A DNA stretch of 64,000 nucleotides from Dechloromonas sp. A34 (GCF_026261605.1 NZ_CP102486.1:868001-932000); one strand, 5' to 3'. Shown: positions 29,059 through 37,998, counted from the first letter of the stretch. Notes: generated by a model not told the origin, from the letters alone. Translations and numbers: made by a program.

Positions 29059-29497
29059 GGGCTTCGCCATGTTCGTCGTGGGCATGGTGGCGCTCGGCTT
29101 CGAGGGCGATCACGTTGAGCTTGCCGTGGCGAACGCCGCGCTCGGCGATCAGGGTATTGGCAAATTGCCGGACGTCGGCGGTCGAGCCCTTGAGGATCAC
29201 CGATTCCAGACAATTTTCGTGATCGAGGTGGCTGTGCATGGCGGCCACCGTCAGGTCGTGGTGGTCGTGTTGCAGGCCGGTCAGGCGCTCGGCCAGTTCA
29301 CGTTCGTGGTGGTTGTAAACATAGGAGAGATTGGCGACGCAATGGCCGGCCGGCGGATCGCGCTGGCGGTCGCCCTCGATCGCCCCGCGGATCAGGTCGC
29401 GCACCGCCTCCGAGCGGTTGCTGTAGCCGCGGGCCGCGATCAGTTCGTCGAACTGCCGGGCCAGCGATTCGTCCAGTGAAATGGTAAAGCGTTCCAT
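29033..29497 (-). CDS. nikR: Nickel-responsive regulator NikR
   Basis: 154 residues. MERFTISLDESLARQFDELI starts a ribbon-helix-helix DNA-binding domain, and the C-terminal ACT-like domain carries the nickel ligands (HHDLTVAAMHSHLDHENCLE, with the HxH and Cys pattern). A histidine-rich tail (HHAHDEHGEAHVH) is added. The ATG at 29497 matches homologue starts; an upstream extension to 29539 is not supported. It overlaps the kinase start, so the two are coupled. A matching operator is found at 27605. Confidence 0.93.
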   Translation of the reverse strand: MERFTISLDESLARQFDELIAARGYSNRSEAVRDLIRGAIEGDRQRDPPAGHCVANLSYVYNHHERELAERLTGLQHDHHDLTVAAMHSHLDHENCLESVILKGSTADVRQFANTLIAERGVRHGKLNVIALEAERHHAHDEHGEAHVHYRPAR

Positions 29498-29571
29498 CGA
29501 TCCGGCTCCTTGCGAAAACGCCTGCCACAATGCCGCCATTCGCGGCGGCGTGCAACCGCTGGCAGTGACGT

Positions 29572-30021
29572 TCAGGCCGTCTGCGCCGCCCGGCGCACGG
29601 GAATCATTTTTGTCAGGTCGCCGGGGCTCTGCAACAGATCTGCCAGCGTGTAGCTGTCGAGCACCTTGAACATCGCGGCCAGAGCCTCATCGAGAATCGG
29701 CGGCAGGCGACAGGCGGCATGAATCTGGCAACTGGCGCCGGTGGAAAAGCACTCGACCAGCGCCCAGTCGGTTTCCGTCTGGCGAATCACTTCGCCGAGC
29801 GGAATTTGCGCGGCCGGTTTGCCGAGCCGGATGCCGCCGCCCTTGCCGCGCACGGTCTCGACGTAGCCGAGGCGGCCGAGCTGATGCACGACCTTGGTCA
29901 GGTGATTGACCGAAATGCCATAAGCGCCGCCGATCTCGGCAATCGTCGCCAGGCGCCCGGCATGGACGCCGAGGTACATCAGTACGCGCAGGCTGTAATC
30001 GGAAAAGCTGCTCAGTCGCAT
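29572..30021 (-). CDS. nsrR: Rrf2-family regulator, NsrR-like
   Basis: 149 residues. The N-terminus MRLSSFSDYSLRVLMYLGVH and winged helix (VNHLTKVVHQLGRLGYVETV, RGKGGGIRLG) match the NsrR/Rrf2 family. Three cysteines in CFSTGASCQIHAACRLPP fit an Fe-S cluster site. NsrR senses nitric oxide and represses NO-stress genes. The start at 30021 is taken from homologues; frame extends further upstream but without conservation. A candidate NsrR site lies 48 bases upstream, between this gene and ccoG. Confidence 0.75.
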   Translation of the reverse strand: MRLSSFSDYSLRVLMYLGVHAGRLATIAEIGGAYGISVNHLTKVVHQLGRLGYVETVRGKGGGIRLGKPAAQIPLGEVIRQTETDWALVECFSTGASCQIHAACRLPPILDEALAAMFKVLDSYTLADLLQSPGDLTKMIPVRRAAQTA

Positions 30022-30068
30022 CAGACAAATTCCCAGGATTGCGTTGGATGGAGATTCATTGATACCAT

Positions 30069-30091
30069 AAGCTGCACAAAATATACATCTT
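30069..30091. promoter_or_regulatory. Candidate NsrR operator between nsrR and ccoG
   Basis: On the minus strand AAGATGTATATTTT is followed by GTGCAGCTT. This fits the NsrR consensus (an AAGATGCATTT half and its inverse) at about 16 of 23 positions, with one strong and one weak half-site. It lies in the divergent promoter region of nsrR (minus) and ccoG (plus). Confidence 0.45.
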
Positions 30092-30123
30092 AACAAGGCA
30101 CGGCGAAAGACCCCAACGGCGTC

Positions 30124-31533
30124 ATGGTAAAACAATCCCCAGCGAAGCGGGTCATCGAGATCAAACCGGTGACCGATCCCAACGCCAAAGTCTATCCGCG
30201 CTCGATCAGCGGCCGCTTCCAGAGCTGGCGGGTCATTTTTGTCTGGCTGACCCAGATCGTCTATTACGGGCTCTGCTGGCTGCCCTGGAATGACCGCCAG
30301 GCGGTCCTCTTCGATCTAGAACAGCGGCGCGTCTATTTCTTCGATCTCGTCCTCTGGCCGCAAGATGCAATCTATCTGACCCTGTTGCTGCTGCTTTCGG
30401 CGCTGGCGCTGTTTCTGTTCACCGCCGTCGCCGGGCGCCTGTGGTGCGGCTATGCCTGCCCGCAGACGGTCTATACCGAGATCTTCCTGTGGGTGGAAAA
30501 GCTGATCGAAGGCGACCGTCCGCAGCGCATCAAGCTCGATGCCGCGCCCAACTCGCCGCGCAAGCTGGGCAAGAAAACCCTGAAGCATGGCATCTGGCTG
30601 CTGATTTCAATGTGGACCGGCCTGACCTTCGTCGGCTACTTCACGCCGATCCGCGACCTGCTTGCCAGCATCGGCCTCGGCACCATCGGCGCCTGGGAAA
30701 TCTTCTGGGTGCTGTTCTACGGCTTTGCGACCTACGGCATGGCGGGCTTCCTGCGCGAGCACATGTGCAAGTACATCTGCCCCTACGCCCAGTTCCAGTT
30801 CGTGATGTTCGACCGCGACACCCTGATCATCGCCTACGACACCGAACGCGGCGACCCGCGCGGCAGCCGCCCGAAGAAGATGGCCGATCACCGTGCGGCC
30901 GGTCTCGGCGACTGCATCGACTGCGGCATCTGCGTCCAGGTCTGCCCGACCGGCATCGACATCCGCGACGGCCTGCAGCTCGAATGTATCGGCTGTGCCG
31001 CCTGCATCGATGCCTGCGACCAGGTCATGGACAAGATGAGCTACCCGCGCGGCCTGATCCGCTACTCCACCGAGAATGCCGTCGAAAACCACTACCAGCG
31101 GCCGGAGATCATTCGGCGTGCCATGCGCTTCCGCGTTCTGGTCTACCTTGTCGCATTCCTGACACTCAGCGGCGTCACCGCCTGGTCGTTGGCCACCAAG
31201 GTGCCGCTCAAGGTCGGCGTCCAGAAGGATCGCACCGTGCTCTTTCGCGAAAGCGACGACGGCGCTATCGAGAACAGCTTCCAGATGCACCTGACCAATG
31301 CCAGCGAGCAGCCACGGACCTTCCGCGTCGTGGTTGCCGGCATCCCCGGCATCCGCCTGCATGGCGCGAGCACGGCCAGCGTGGAAGGGGCGGCAATGCA
31401 GGACATCTCGCTCAACGTCCGGGTCGATCCGGGCAGCGTCGCCAGCGGTTCGCACCCGATTACCTTTGCGATCGTCGATCAGGACAACCCAATGACCCGG
31501 GTCGAACACAAGGCGACTTTCTGGATGCCCTGA
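30124..31533 (+). CDS. ccoG: Cytochrome c oxidase accessory protein CcoG (RdxA/FixG)
   Basis: 469 residues with membrane helices in the N-terminal half (WCGYACPQTVYTEIF) and two ferredoxin-type clusters in the middle (CIDCGICVQVCPTGIDI and CIGCAACIDACD). A C-terminal periplasmic Ig-like domain ends the protein. CcoG reduces copper for cbb3 oxidase assembly. The ccoNOQP genes themselves are not in the window. Start MVKQSPAKRVIEIKPVTDPN fits the family. Confidence 0.95.
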   Translation: MVKQSPAKRVIEIKPVTDPNAKVYPRSISGRFQSWRVIFVWLTQIVYYGLCWLPWNDRQAVLFDLEQRRVYFFDLVLWPQDAIYLTLLLLLSALALFLFTAVAGRLWCGYACPQTVYTEIFLWVEKLIEGDRPQRIKLDAAPNSPRKLGKKTLKHGIWLLISMWTGLTFVGYFTPIRDLLASIGLGTIGAWEIFWVLFYGFATYGMAGFLREHMCKYICPYAQFQFVMFDRDTLIIAYDTERGDPRGSRPKKMADHRAAGLGDCIDCGICVQVCPTGIDIRDGLQLECIGCAACIDACDQVMDKMSYPRGLIRYSTENAVENHYQRPEIIRRAMRFRVLVYLVAFLTLSGVTAWSLATKVPLKVGVQKDRTVLFRESDDGAIENSFQMHLTNASEQPRTFRVVVAGIPGIRLHGASTASVEGAAMQDISLNVRVDPGSVASGSHPITFAIVDQDNPMTRVEHKATFWMP

Positions 31534-31658
31534 TCGCTTCCTCCTGTGAGCTGCCGAATTCTGGAACGAGAAATGCTTGGTTGGTGTCGTACTGCTGCTA
31601 TCAACCTTTTGCATTCGAGATCCGTTAAGGACTCATGCAGGTCAAGGAGGAAGTCATC

Positions 31659-32624
31659 ATGGCACACCACGACATCCGACTCTCGGTCGCTGAAGAGCGC
31701 ACCATCTACCACGTGGGCGACATCGAGCGCGCCATGGAGGACGCGGCGGGCAACCGCAACGAAGCCCTGGCCAGCTACTACGAAAAGATGAAGCAGCGCG
31801 GCGGCGGGCGTTTCCTGGTCCGTCCGAACGGGGCCGACATGATCGACGACCTCTACGATAGCTGCCCCAACTTCGGGGAAGTCATCGACGACCTGAAGAA
31901 ATACATCGCCCTGTCGGTGGCCGGCAACGAGCCGATGAGCTTCACGCCCATCCTGCTGCTCGGCGAACCGGGCATCGGCAAGACCCATTTCGCCCGCGAA
32001 CTGGCGGCTCAGCTTGGTACCGGCCATGAATTCATCTCGATGAGTTCGCTGACCGCCGGCTGGGTGCTGTCCGGCGCCTCGTCGCAGTGGAGCAACGCCA
32101 AGCCGGGCAAAGTGGCGCACACTTTGGTGCATGGCGACTACGCCAACCCCATTGTGGTGCTCGACGAAGTCGACAAGGCTGGTGGCGATTCGCGCTACGA
32201 CCCGATGGGCTCGCTCTACAGCCTGCTCGAGAAAGATACGGCGCGCGCTTTCAAGGACGAGTTCATCGACATCGACATCGACGCCTCGCACATCCTGTGG
32301 GTGACCACGGCCAACGACGAACGCTCGATTCCCGAGCCGATCCTGAACCGCATGAATGTCTACGAGGTGCCGCGCCCCGACCACGATGCAGCGATCAGCA
32401 TCGCCGCCGCGCTCTACCGCGACATCGTCGGCCAGCACGACTGGGGCTTTCCGCCCGAAGCCGACGAAGCGGTGCTCGAACGCCTCGGCTCATTGCCGCC
32501 GCGCGATATGAAGAAGCGGCTGATGGCCGCCTTCGGCACCGCCAAGCTGGAAGGACGGAACTATCTTGAAGCACGCGATTTCGAGGTCAGCCGGATGGGG
32601 CGTAGCCGGAAAATCGGCTTCTGA
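31659..32624 (+). CDS. Stand-alone AAA+ ATPase
   Basis: 321 residues, one AAA+ module: Walker A LLLGEPGIGKTHFARELAAQ, Walker B IVVLDEVDKAGG, sensor 1 WVTTANDERSIPEPILNRMN and an arginine-finger candidate there. The fold order resembles the ATPase half of Lon, but no protease domain follows, and no substrate-binding partner is adjacent. The ATG at 31659 is preferred because AAGGAGG lies 8 bases before it. The terminator at 32630 shows it is transcribed alone. Function unknown; chaperone or remodelling role is only a family-level guess. Confidence 0.8.
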   Translation: MAHHDIRLSVAEERTIYHVGDIERAMEDAAGNRNEALASYYEKMKQRGGGRFLVRPNGADMIDDLYDSCPNFGEVIDDLKKYIALSVAGNEPMSFTPILLLGEPGIGKTHFARELAAQLGTGHEFISMSSLTAGWVLSGASSQWSNAKPGKVAHTLVHGDYANPIVVLDEVDKAGGDSRYDPMGSLYSLLEKDTARAFKDEFIDIDIDASHILWVTTANDERSIPEPILNRMNVYEVPRPDHDAAISIAAALYRDIVGQHDWGFPPEADEAVLERLGSLPPRDMKKRLMAAFGTAKLEGRNYLEARDFEVSRMGRSRKIGF

Positions 32625-32629
32625 AAATG

Positions 32630-32665
32630 GAAACCCCGGCGGGGCTGGCGCCGCGCCGGGGTTTC
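32630..32665 (+). terminator. Intrinsic-type terminator after the AAA+ gene
   Basis: GAAACCCCGGCG and CGCCGGGGTTTC are exact 12-bp inverted arms around a GC-rich 12-base loop, beginning 6 bases after the stop codon at 32624. Only GTTTCGTT follows, so the U-tract is modest. Confidence 0.75.
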
Positions 32666-32720
32666 GTTGCCCTCCCTGAGCAATGTTGTCAGCCTCGGGG
32701 CTGACCACGTAATTCAATAG

Positions 32721-32972
32721 TCAAGCGGCAATCGCGACCGATCCGGGATCCTGCTTGAGGCGCCGCAATTCGGCGCAAAGGGCAACTTGCTGACCCGCGG
32801 TGATCATGCGCTGACCGGCGTGCCATTCAAACTGGACTGCGCTGGCCTGCACCCCGGCATGCGCCAGCAAGGCGGCCATGGCATGCAAATCCGACTGCTC
32901 GATATGGCGACCATCACTCAAGGTCGCAACGAATTCATTCTTGAAAAAAGCTACCGTTGCACAAGTTGTCAT
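32721..32972 (-). CDS. Small hypothetical protein
   Basis: 83 residues starting MTTCATVAFFKNEFVATLSD. An AGGAGGT ribosome site 7 bases before the ATG at 32972 supports expression, and codon use matches neighbours. The sequence is a mixed alpha/beta pattern without membrane segment or signal; I do not recognise the family. It is convergent with the AAA+ gene and divergent from the GNAT gene at 33169. Confidence 0.6.
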   Translation of the reverse strand: MTTCATVAFFKNEFVATLSDGRHIEQSDLHAMAALLAHAGVQASAVQFEWHAGQRMITAGQQVALCAELRRLKQDPGSVAIAA

Positions 32973-33168
32973 GGCAACACCTCCTGGCTGCATAAGTTAC
33001 CGCGATGCTCGTCAGATTGCCTGTGGTCTATTGCACACTTGTTACGAAAATTTTGAACGGGCGATCAGAGAACACAGGCTTTACTATAGTCGAGCGCTTG
33101 CCCGGCATCACTCGATATTATACGGATATGACATATCGATCGAGCTGGCCGGAACCAAATCCCGTCTG

Positions 33169-34344
33169 ATGATCTTTCCCCCAAGGCCTGTCGTGATACC
33201 CGCCATCTCTGTTGCCGCTGCAGCCCTCTCGCCAGAAATAGCGCGTACCGACTGGGAGCGCCTGGCGCCGGCGGGTCATCCGTTTCTCAATGCCGACTTT
33301 TTCGCCATCCTCGAAGGTCATCAGACCGCCGGGCCAGCCAACGGCTGGCAGGCCCGACACTGGCTGGCCAGGGATGGCGACGGGTGCGTCGTCGGCATCC
33401 TGCCTGGCTACCTGAAGGCCAATTCGCATGGCGATTTTGTCCGCGACTGGTCGTGGGCTGCGGCCTACCAACAACTCGGGAAGCACTATTTTCCCAAACT
33501 GCTGAGTGGCGTGCCGCACACGCCGGCCGCCGGCCCGCGCCTGCTGGTCGGCGATGGCGACCCGGCCGGCCTGGTCCGGCAGCGCCTGATCGAAGCAGTC
33601 AAGGCCGAAGTCGCGGCACGGCAGCTTTCGTCATGGCACGTTGCCCTGCCGGCGGCCGCCGATGTCGACCTGTTCGCCGCCCACGGACTGCTGGTCAGCC
33701 ATGATGTGCAGTTCCATTGGCGGAACCGGGGTTACGGCGATTTTGACCAGTACCTGGCGGCCTTCCCGTCGGAAAAGCGGCGCAAGGTCAAAGCGGAACG
33801 GCGCAAGGTTGCGGACAGCGGACTCCGCATCGAGGTCCGCCATGGCGACGAAGTCGACCCGGCCGAATGGCCGCGGCTCCATCGGCTGTATGCGTCGACC
33901 TTCGACAAGTACGGCAACCATGCCGCCTTCTCGCCGGCCTGCTTTGCCGATCTGGCGGCGGCGCTGGGGCGGCGCATGGTGCTCTTCATCGCCCGGCAAG
34001 CCGACGATCCGGTGGCGATCGCGATCTGTTTTCGCAGTGCCGACACCTTGTACGGCCGCTACTGGGGCTGCGCCGGCAATTACCCCGGCCTGCACTTCGA
34101 GCTCTGCATGTATCAGGGCATCGCTTATTGTCTGGAGCACGGCCTCGCGACCTTCGAGCCCGGCGCCGGCGGCGAGCACAAGGTGGCGCGCGGCTTCGGG
34201 CCGACCATCGTCCATTCCTGCCACTGGATCGCCGATGAGCGGATGCGTCAACTGATCGGCCAGCATCTAGCGCGCCAGCAGGCGCATGTCATCGCCTACG
34301 CCGACGAAGCCGCGACCCACCTGCCATTCCGCCCGGCCGGCTGA
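33169..34344 (+). CDS. GNAT/FemAB-like acyltransferase (DUF482 / PF04339 type)
   Basis: 391 residues, soluble. Segments such as HPFLNADFFAILEG, GDFVRDWSWAAAYQQLGKHY, PKLLSGVPHTPAAGPRLLVG and YGRYWGCAGNYPGLHFELCM match the DUF482 family, which is built of two GNAT folds like FemX-type peptidyl transferases. The C-terminal part FEPGAGGEHKVARGFGPTIV is the most typical block. Substrate unknown. The start is uncertain: ATG at 33169 gives the family's usual length, a GTG at 33193 is possible. The 196 bases before it (32973-33168) are AT-rich and hold the divergent promoters. Confidence 0.82.
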   Translation: MIFPPRPVVIPAISVAAAALSPEIARTDWERLAPAGHPFLNADFFAILEGHQTAGPANGWQARHWLARDGDGCVVGILPGYLKANSHGDFVRDWSWAAAYQQLGKHYFPKLLSGVPHTPAAGPRLLVGDGDPAGLVRQRLIEAVKAEVAARQLSSWHVALPAAADVDLFAAHGLLVSHDVQFHWRNRGYGDFDQYLAAFPSEKRRKVKAERRKVADSGLRIEVRHGDEVDPAEWPRLHRLYASTFDKYGNHAAFSPACFADLAAALGRRMVLFIARQADDPVAIAICFRSADTLYGRYWGCAGNYPGLHFELCMYQGIAYCLEHGLATFEPGAGGEHKVARGFGPTIVHSCHWIADERMRQLIGQHLARQQAHVIAYADEAATHLPFRPAG

Positions 34345-34362
34345 CGGCGGCCCGCCTGCCCC

Positions 34363-34941
34363 TCAGCCGCGCAACAGCTGGCGGAGATCGGCGGCAACAT
34401 CCTCGACGCTGGCCGTATCCTTGACGTAGAGCCGCAAGCGGCCGTCCGGGTCGAAGACATAGGCGCCCGACGAGTGGTCAAGGACGTAGCCCAGCTCGCC
34501 GCCGACCTCCTTGCGAGCGCTGAAGACGCGGAATTCATCGGTCACCGCCTTGATCTGCCCGGCATCGCCGCGCAGGCCGAGGAAAGAGGGGTGGAACCAG
34601 GGAACGAAAGTCTTCAGCCGTTCGGTACTGTCCCGTTCCGGGTCGAGGGTGACGAACAGCACCTGGACCCGCCCGGCGTCATCGCCCAGGCTCTGCATCA
34701 CCGAGGCCAGCCGGGCCAGCGTGGTCGGGCAGATGTCGGGACAGGAGGTGTAGCCGAAAAAAATGACGACCGCCTTGCCGCGGAAGTCCGCCAGCGAGCG
34801 CAACTGGCCATGGTGATCGCTCAAGGTCAGTTCGCGGCCGAAAGTGGCGCCGGTCAGGTCGGTATTGCGGAAGGCCACCGGCTCCCGACCGCAGGCGGCA
34901 AGCAGGGTACAGGCGAGGGCGAGAAAGCGGCGGCGGGACAT
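34363..34941 (-). CDS. SCO1/SenC-family copper chaperone for cytochrome oxidase
   Basis: 192 residues. A lipoprotein-type signal (MSRRRFLALACTLLAAC) anchors a thioredoxin fold with the copper CxxxC motif in FFGYTSCPDICPTTLARL and the third ligand histidine in LGYVLDHSSGAYVFDPDGR. SCO proteins load or reduce the CuA centre of CoxB. It is divergent from coxB1 (77 bases between starts), consistent with its role. Confidence 0.93.
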   Translation of the reverse strand: MSRRRFLALACTLLAACGREPVAFRNTDLTGATFGRELTLSDHHGQLRSLADFRGKAVVIFFGYTSCPDICPTTLARLASVMQSLGDDAGRVQVLFVTLDPERDSTERLKTFVPWFHPSFLGLRGDAGQIKAVTDEFRVFSARKEVGGELGYVLDHSSGAYVFDPDGRLRLYVKDTASVEDVAADLRQLLRG

Positions 34942-35018
34942 TGGAATAATTTTTCTGAACTATTTCAGGAACATCGATTCTCAGGCTTGGGGCGGTTCTC
35001 ACAAGGGGAGGGAACAGG

Positions 35019-36245
35019 ATGGCGAGTCGTACGCTTATTACTCCGGCAACGAAGCACGCGGCCTCGGGCTTTCATGCCCGTTTACGTGCCCGATTGCCCG
35101 GCCTGCGCCATTCCGCACTGACCCTGTTGCTCCCGGGCGCTGCCAGCGCCGAATACAAGTTCAACTTCCCTGAGCCGGTGACGCCGATCGCCCGCGAAAC
35201 GCTGCATATCCACAACGAGTTCATGCTGATCATCACCGTGCTGTTCGTGGTGGTGTTCGCGATCATGATCTACTCGATGATCAAGCACCGGAAAAGCGTC
35301 GGCCACCAGCCGGCCAAATTTGCCGGACCGCGCGGAGCGCTGCAGTGGTTCTGGTCGCTGATCCCCTTCGCCATCCTGCTCTTCATCGACTTCGTGCTGA
35401 TGGGCGTCCCGGCGGTGCAGGCGATCATCAACATGGAAGATACCCAGACCAAGGCCGACATGGTGCTCAAGGTCACCGGCATGCAGTGGAAGTGGCAGTA
35501 CGAATACCCGGAGGCCGGGGTCAAGTTCATCAGCACCATGTCCACGCCGCGCGAGCAGATTGCCAATGCCGAAGCCAAGGGCGAGCACTATCTGCTCGAG
35601 GTCGACAAGCCTGTGGTGCTGCCGGTCGGCAAGAAGGTGCGCATCCTGCTGACCTCGACCGATGTCATCCACACCTGGTGGGTGCCGCAGTTCGGCGTCA
35701 AACGCGATGCCGTGCCCGGCTTCCTGCGCGAAACCTGGGTACTGATCGAAAAACCTGGCATCTATCGTGGCCAATGCGCCGAACTGTGCGGCAAGGATCA
35801 CGGCTTCATGCCGGTGGTCGTCCAGGCAGTTCCCGAGCCCGAGTATCTGGCCTGGCTCGAGGAGCAGAAGCTTGCGGCCAAGGCGGCGGCAGGCGGCGCC
35901 GACCGGACGTGGAGCCGCGACGAACTGGTCGCCGAAGGCAAGGTGGCCTACGAGAAACACTGCGTTGCCTGCCACCAGGCCGAAGGCCAGGGTCTGCCGC
36001 CGGCTTTCCCGGCGCTGGCCGGCAGCAAGATCGTCAGTGGGCCGCTGCTCGACGCCAACGGCAAGATCATCCAAGACAGCCACGTTGACCGGGTGCTCAA
36101 CGGCAAGGCCGGCACCGCCATGCAGGCCTTCCGCAATACGCTGTCCGATGTCGAGCTGGCGGCGGTGATCACCTACGAACGCAACAGTTTCGGCAACCAC
36201 AAGGGCGACATGATCCAGCCCGCCCAGATCAAGTCCCTGCGCTAG
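35019..36245 (+). CDS. coxB: Cytochrome c oxidase subunit II with fused cytochrome c, set 1
   Basis: 408 residues. An N-terminal signal region (to about AASA, residue 44) is followed by two membrane helices, a cupredoxin domain with complete CuA ligands (HTWWVPQFG, then GQCAELCGKDHGFMP) and a C-terminal cytochrome c domain with haem motif CVACHQ and distal methionine region. This is the caa3-style subunit II that accepts electrons directly through its own haem. GGGGAGGGAACAGG precedes the ATG. coxA1 starts 10 bases downstream. Confidence 0.95.
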   Translation: MASRTLITPATKHAASGFHARLRARLPGLRHSALTLLLPGAASAEYKFNFPEPVTPIARETLHIHNEFMLIITVLFVVVFAIMIYSMIKHRKSVGHQPAKFAGPRGALQWFWSLIPFAILLFIDFVLMGVPAVQAIINMEDTQTKADMVLKVTGMQWKWQYEYPEAGVKFISTMSTPREQIANAEAKGEHYLLEVDKPVVLPVGKKVRILLTSTDVIHTWWVPQFGVKRDAVPGFLRETWVLIEKPGIYRGQCAELCGKDHGFMPVVVQAVPEPEYLAWLEEQKLAAKAAAGGADRTWSRDELVAEGKVAYEKHCVACHQAEGQGLPPAFPALAGSKIVSGPLLDANGKIIQDSHVDRVLNGKAGTAMQAFRNTLSDVELAAVITYERNSFGNHKGDMIQPAQIKSLR

Positions 36246-36255
36246 GAGGCGAGCG

Positions 36256-37860
36256 ATGAGTACAGCCAGCACCGATTCCGCCGAACACGCCGCCCACGCC
36301 GTCGGGCATCATCCGACGGGTTTGCTGCGCTGGCTGACGACGACCAATCACAAGGACATCGGCACGATGTACCTGACCTTCTCGCTGCTGATGTTCTTCG
36401 TCGGTGGCCTGATGATCCTCGCCGTGCGCGCCGAACTGTTCTCGCCCGGCCTGCAGCTGATGCAGCCCGAGTTCTTCAACCAGCTGATCGGGGTGCACGC
36501 GCTGGTGATGATTTTCGCGGCGCTGATGCCGGCCGCCACCGGCTTCGCCAACTGGATGCTGCCGCTGATGATCGGCGCCCCCGACATGGCCCTGCCGCGG
36601 CTCAACAACTGGGGCTTCTGGCTGCTGCCGCCGGCCGCCATCCTGCTGACGTTGCCGTTCACCCTGGCCCTGTTCGGCATCGGCGACGGCGCCATCGCCA
36701 CCGGCTGGACCTTCTACGCGCCGCTCTCGGTGCAGGGCGGCATGGGCGTCGATTTCGCCATCCTCGCCGTACACATCCTCGGCATCTCGTCGATCATGGG
36801 CTCGATCAACATCATCGTCACCATCTTCAACATGCGGGCGCCGGGCATGACCATGATGAAGCTGCCGCTCTTCGCCTGGGGCTGGCTGATCACCGCCTTC
36901 CTGCTGATCGCCACCTTGCCGGTGCTGGCCGGCGCGGTGACCATGCTGCTCACCGACCGCCATTTCGGCACCCACTTCTTCGATGCCGCGGGCGGCGGCG
37001 ACCCCATCCTCTTCCAGCACCTGTTCTGGTTCTTCGGCCACCCCGAGGTGTACATCCTGCTGCTGCCGGTTTGGGGCCTGATGCCGCACGTGCTGTCGAC
37101 CTTCTCGCGCAAGCCGGCCTACGGCTACAAGGCGCAGGTCTACAGCTTCATTGCCATCGGCCTGCTCTCGGTCGTGGTCTGGGCCCACCACTTCTTCACC
37201 GCCGGCATGCCGGTGCCGGCGCTGATCTACTTCATGTTCAGCACCATGGCCATTTCCCTGCCGCTGGCCGTGCTCTTCTTTTGCTGGATCGCCACCATGT
37301 GGAAGGGCTCGATGAGCTTCGAGACGCCGATGCTGTTCGCCGTCGGCTTTATCGTCCTCTTCGGCATCGCCGGGCTGACCGGGCTGATCCTCGCCGACGT
37401 CGCGGCCGACGCCCAGTACCACCACAGCTATTTCGTCGTCGCCCACTTCCATTACGCGCTGTTCGCCGGCGGCATCATGGGCGTGATGACCGGCGTCTAT
37501 TACTGGCTGCCCAAATGGACCGGCCACATGTACAACGAGAAACTCGGCAAGCTGCATTTCTGGCTGACCGTGGTTTCCTTCAACCTGACCTTCATTCCCC
37601 AATTTTTCCTCGGCCTGGCCGGCATGCCGCGGCGCATTCCGGACTACGCGCTGCAATTCGCCGAATTCAATGCGATCTCGACCTTGGGCGCCTTCGTCCT
37701 CGGTATCAGCCAGTTGCTCTTTGCCTGGAACATCTGGTGTTGTGTCAGGGGCGGCCCAAAGGTCGAGAACCAAGTCTGGGAGGGGGCGGAAGGGCTGGAA
37801 TGGGAACTCGCCTCGCCGCCGCCGCACCATAGCTGGGAAACCCAGCCCCTGATCAAGTGA
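36256..37860 (+). CDS. coxA: Cytochrome c oxidase subunit I, set 1, K-channel residues missing
   Basis: 534 residues, 12 or more helices. Haem and CuB ligands are intact (GVHALVMIF, HPEVY at 262-266, WAHHFFTAGM, VVAHFHYALF), as are D-channel residues (GFANW, GAPDM, RLNN) and the HPEVY glutamate. The K-channel is not: the block that in canonical A1 oxidases reads PTGIKVF is PLAVLFF here, so the threonine and lysine are L337 and L340, and the serine 11 residues after the tyrosine is P277. The metal-site aspartate next to H389 is H390. CoxA2 in the same window keeps the canonical residues, so this is a distinct subtype and not a reading error. Confidence 0.92.
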   Translation: MSTASTDSAEHAAHAVGHHPTGLLRWLTTTNHKDIGTMYLTFSLLMFFVGGLMILAVRAELFSPGLQLMQPEFFNQLIGVHALVMIFAALMPAATGFANWMLPLMIGAPDMALPRLNNWGFWLLPPAAILLTLPFTLALFGIGDGAIATGWTFYAPLSVQGGMGVDFAILAVHILGISSIMGSINIIVTIFNMRAPGMTMMKLPLFAWGWLITAFLLIATLPVLAGAVTMLLTDRHFGTHFFDAAGGGDPILFQHLFWFFGHPEVYILLLPVWGLMPHVLSTFSRKPAYGYKAQVYSFIAIGLLSVVVWAHHFFTAGMPVPALIYFMFSTMAISLPLAVLFFCWIATMWKGSMSFETPMLFAVGFIVLFGIAGLTGLILADVAADAQYHHSYFVVAHFHYALFAGGIMGVMTGVYYWLPKWTGHMYNEKLGKLHFWLTVVSFNLTFIPQFFLGLAGMPRRIPDYALQFAEFNAISTLGAFVLGISQLLFAWNIWCCVRGGPKVENQVWEGAEGLEWELASPPPHHSWETQPLIK

Positions 37861-37871
37861 GCGAGGAGCCC

Positions 37872-37994
37872 ATGGCCCCGGCCTTCTCCGACCCCGACCT
37901 CGAACGCCGCCGCGCCGCTTCCCGGCGGCTCGGCTGGGTGCTCGGCATCGTCGTGCTGGCGCTCTACCTGATCGGGCTGTTCATCAAGCGCTGA
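37872..37994 (+). CDS. Cytochrome oxidase small membrane protein
   Basis: 40 residues: a charged N-terminus (MAPAFSDPDLERRRAASRRL) and one transmembrane helix (GWVLGIVVLALYLIGLFIKR). GAGGAGCCC lies before the ATG, 11 bases after the coxA1 stop, and the ctaG start follows after 4 bases. Small one-helix proteins of this kind are known between coxA and ctaG in Betaproteobacteria (small assembly protein / subunit IV-like). Role in assembly is inferred from position. Confidence 0.8.
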   Translation: MAPAFSDPDLERRRAASRRLGWVLGIVVLALYLIGLFIKR

Positions 37995-37998
37995 GATC

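Noticed and set aside
36229..37830. 533-codon open frame on the minus strand opposite coxA1
   Set aside because: Low-complexity Asp/Gly/His/Gln/Arg-rich translation, typical antisense shadow of a GC-rich gene. The same holds for 44561-46162 opposite coxB2/coxA2.
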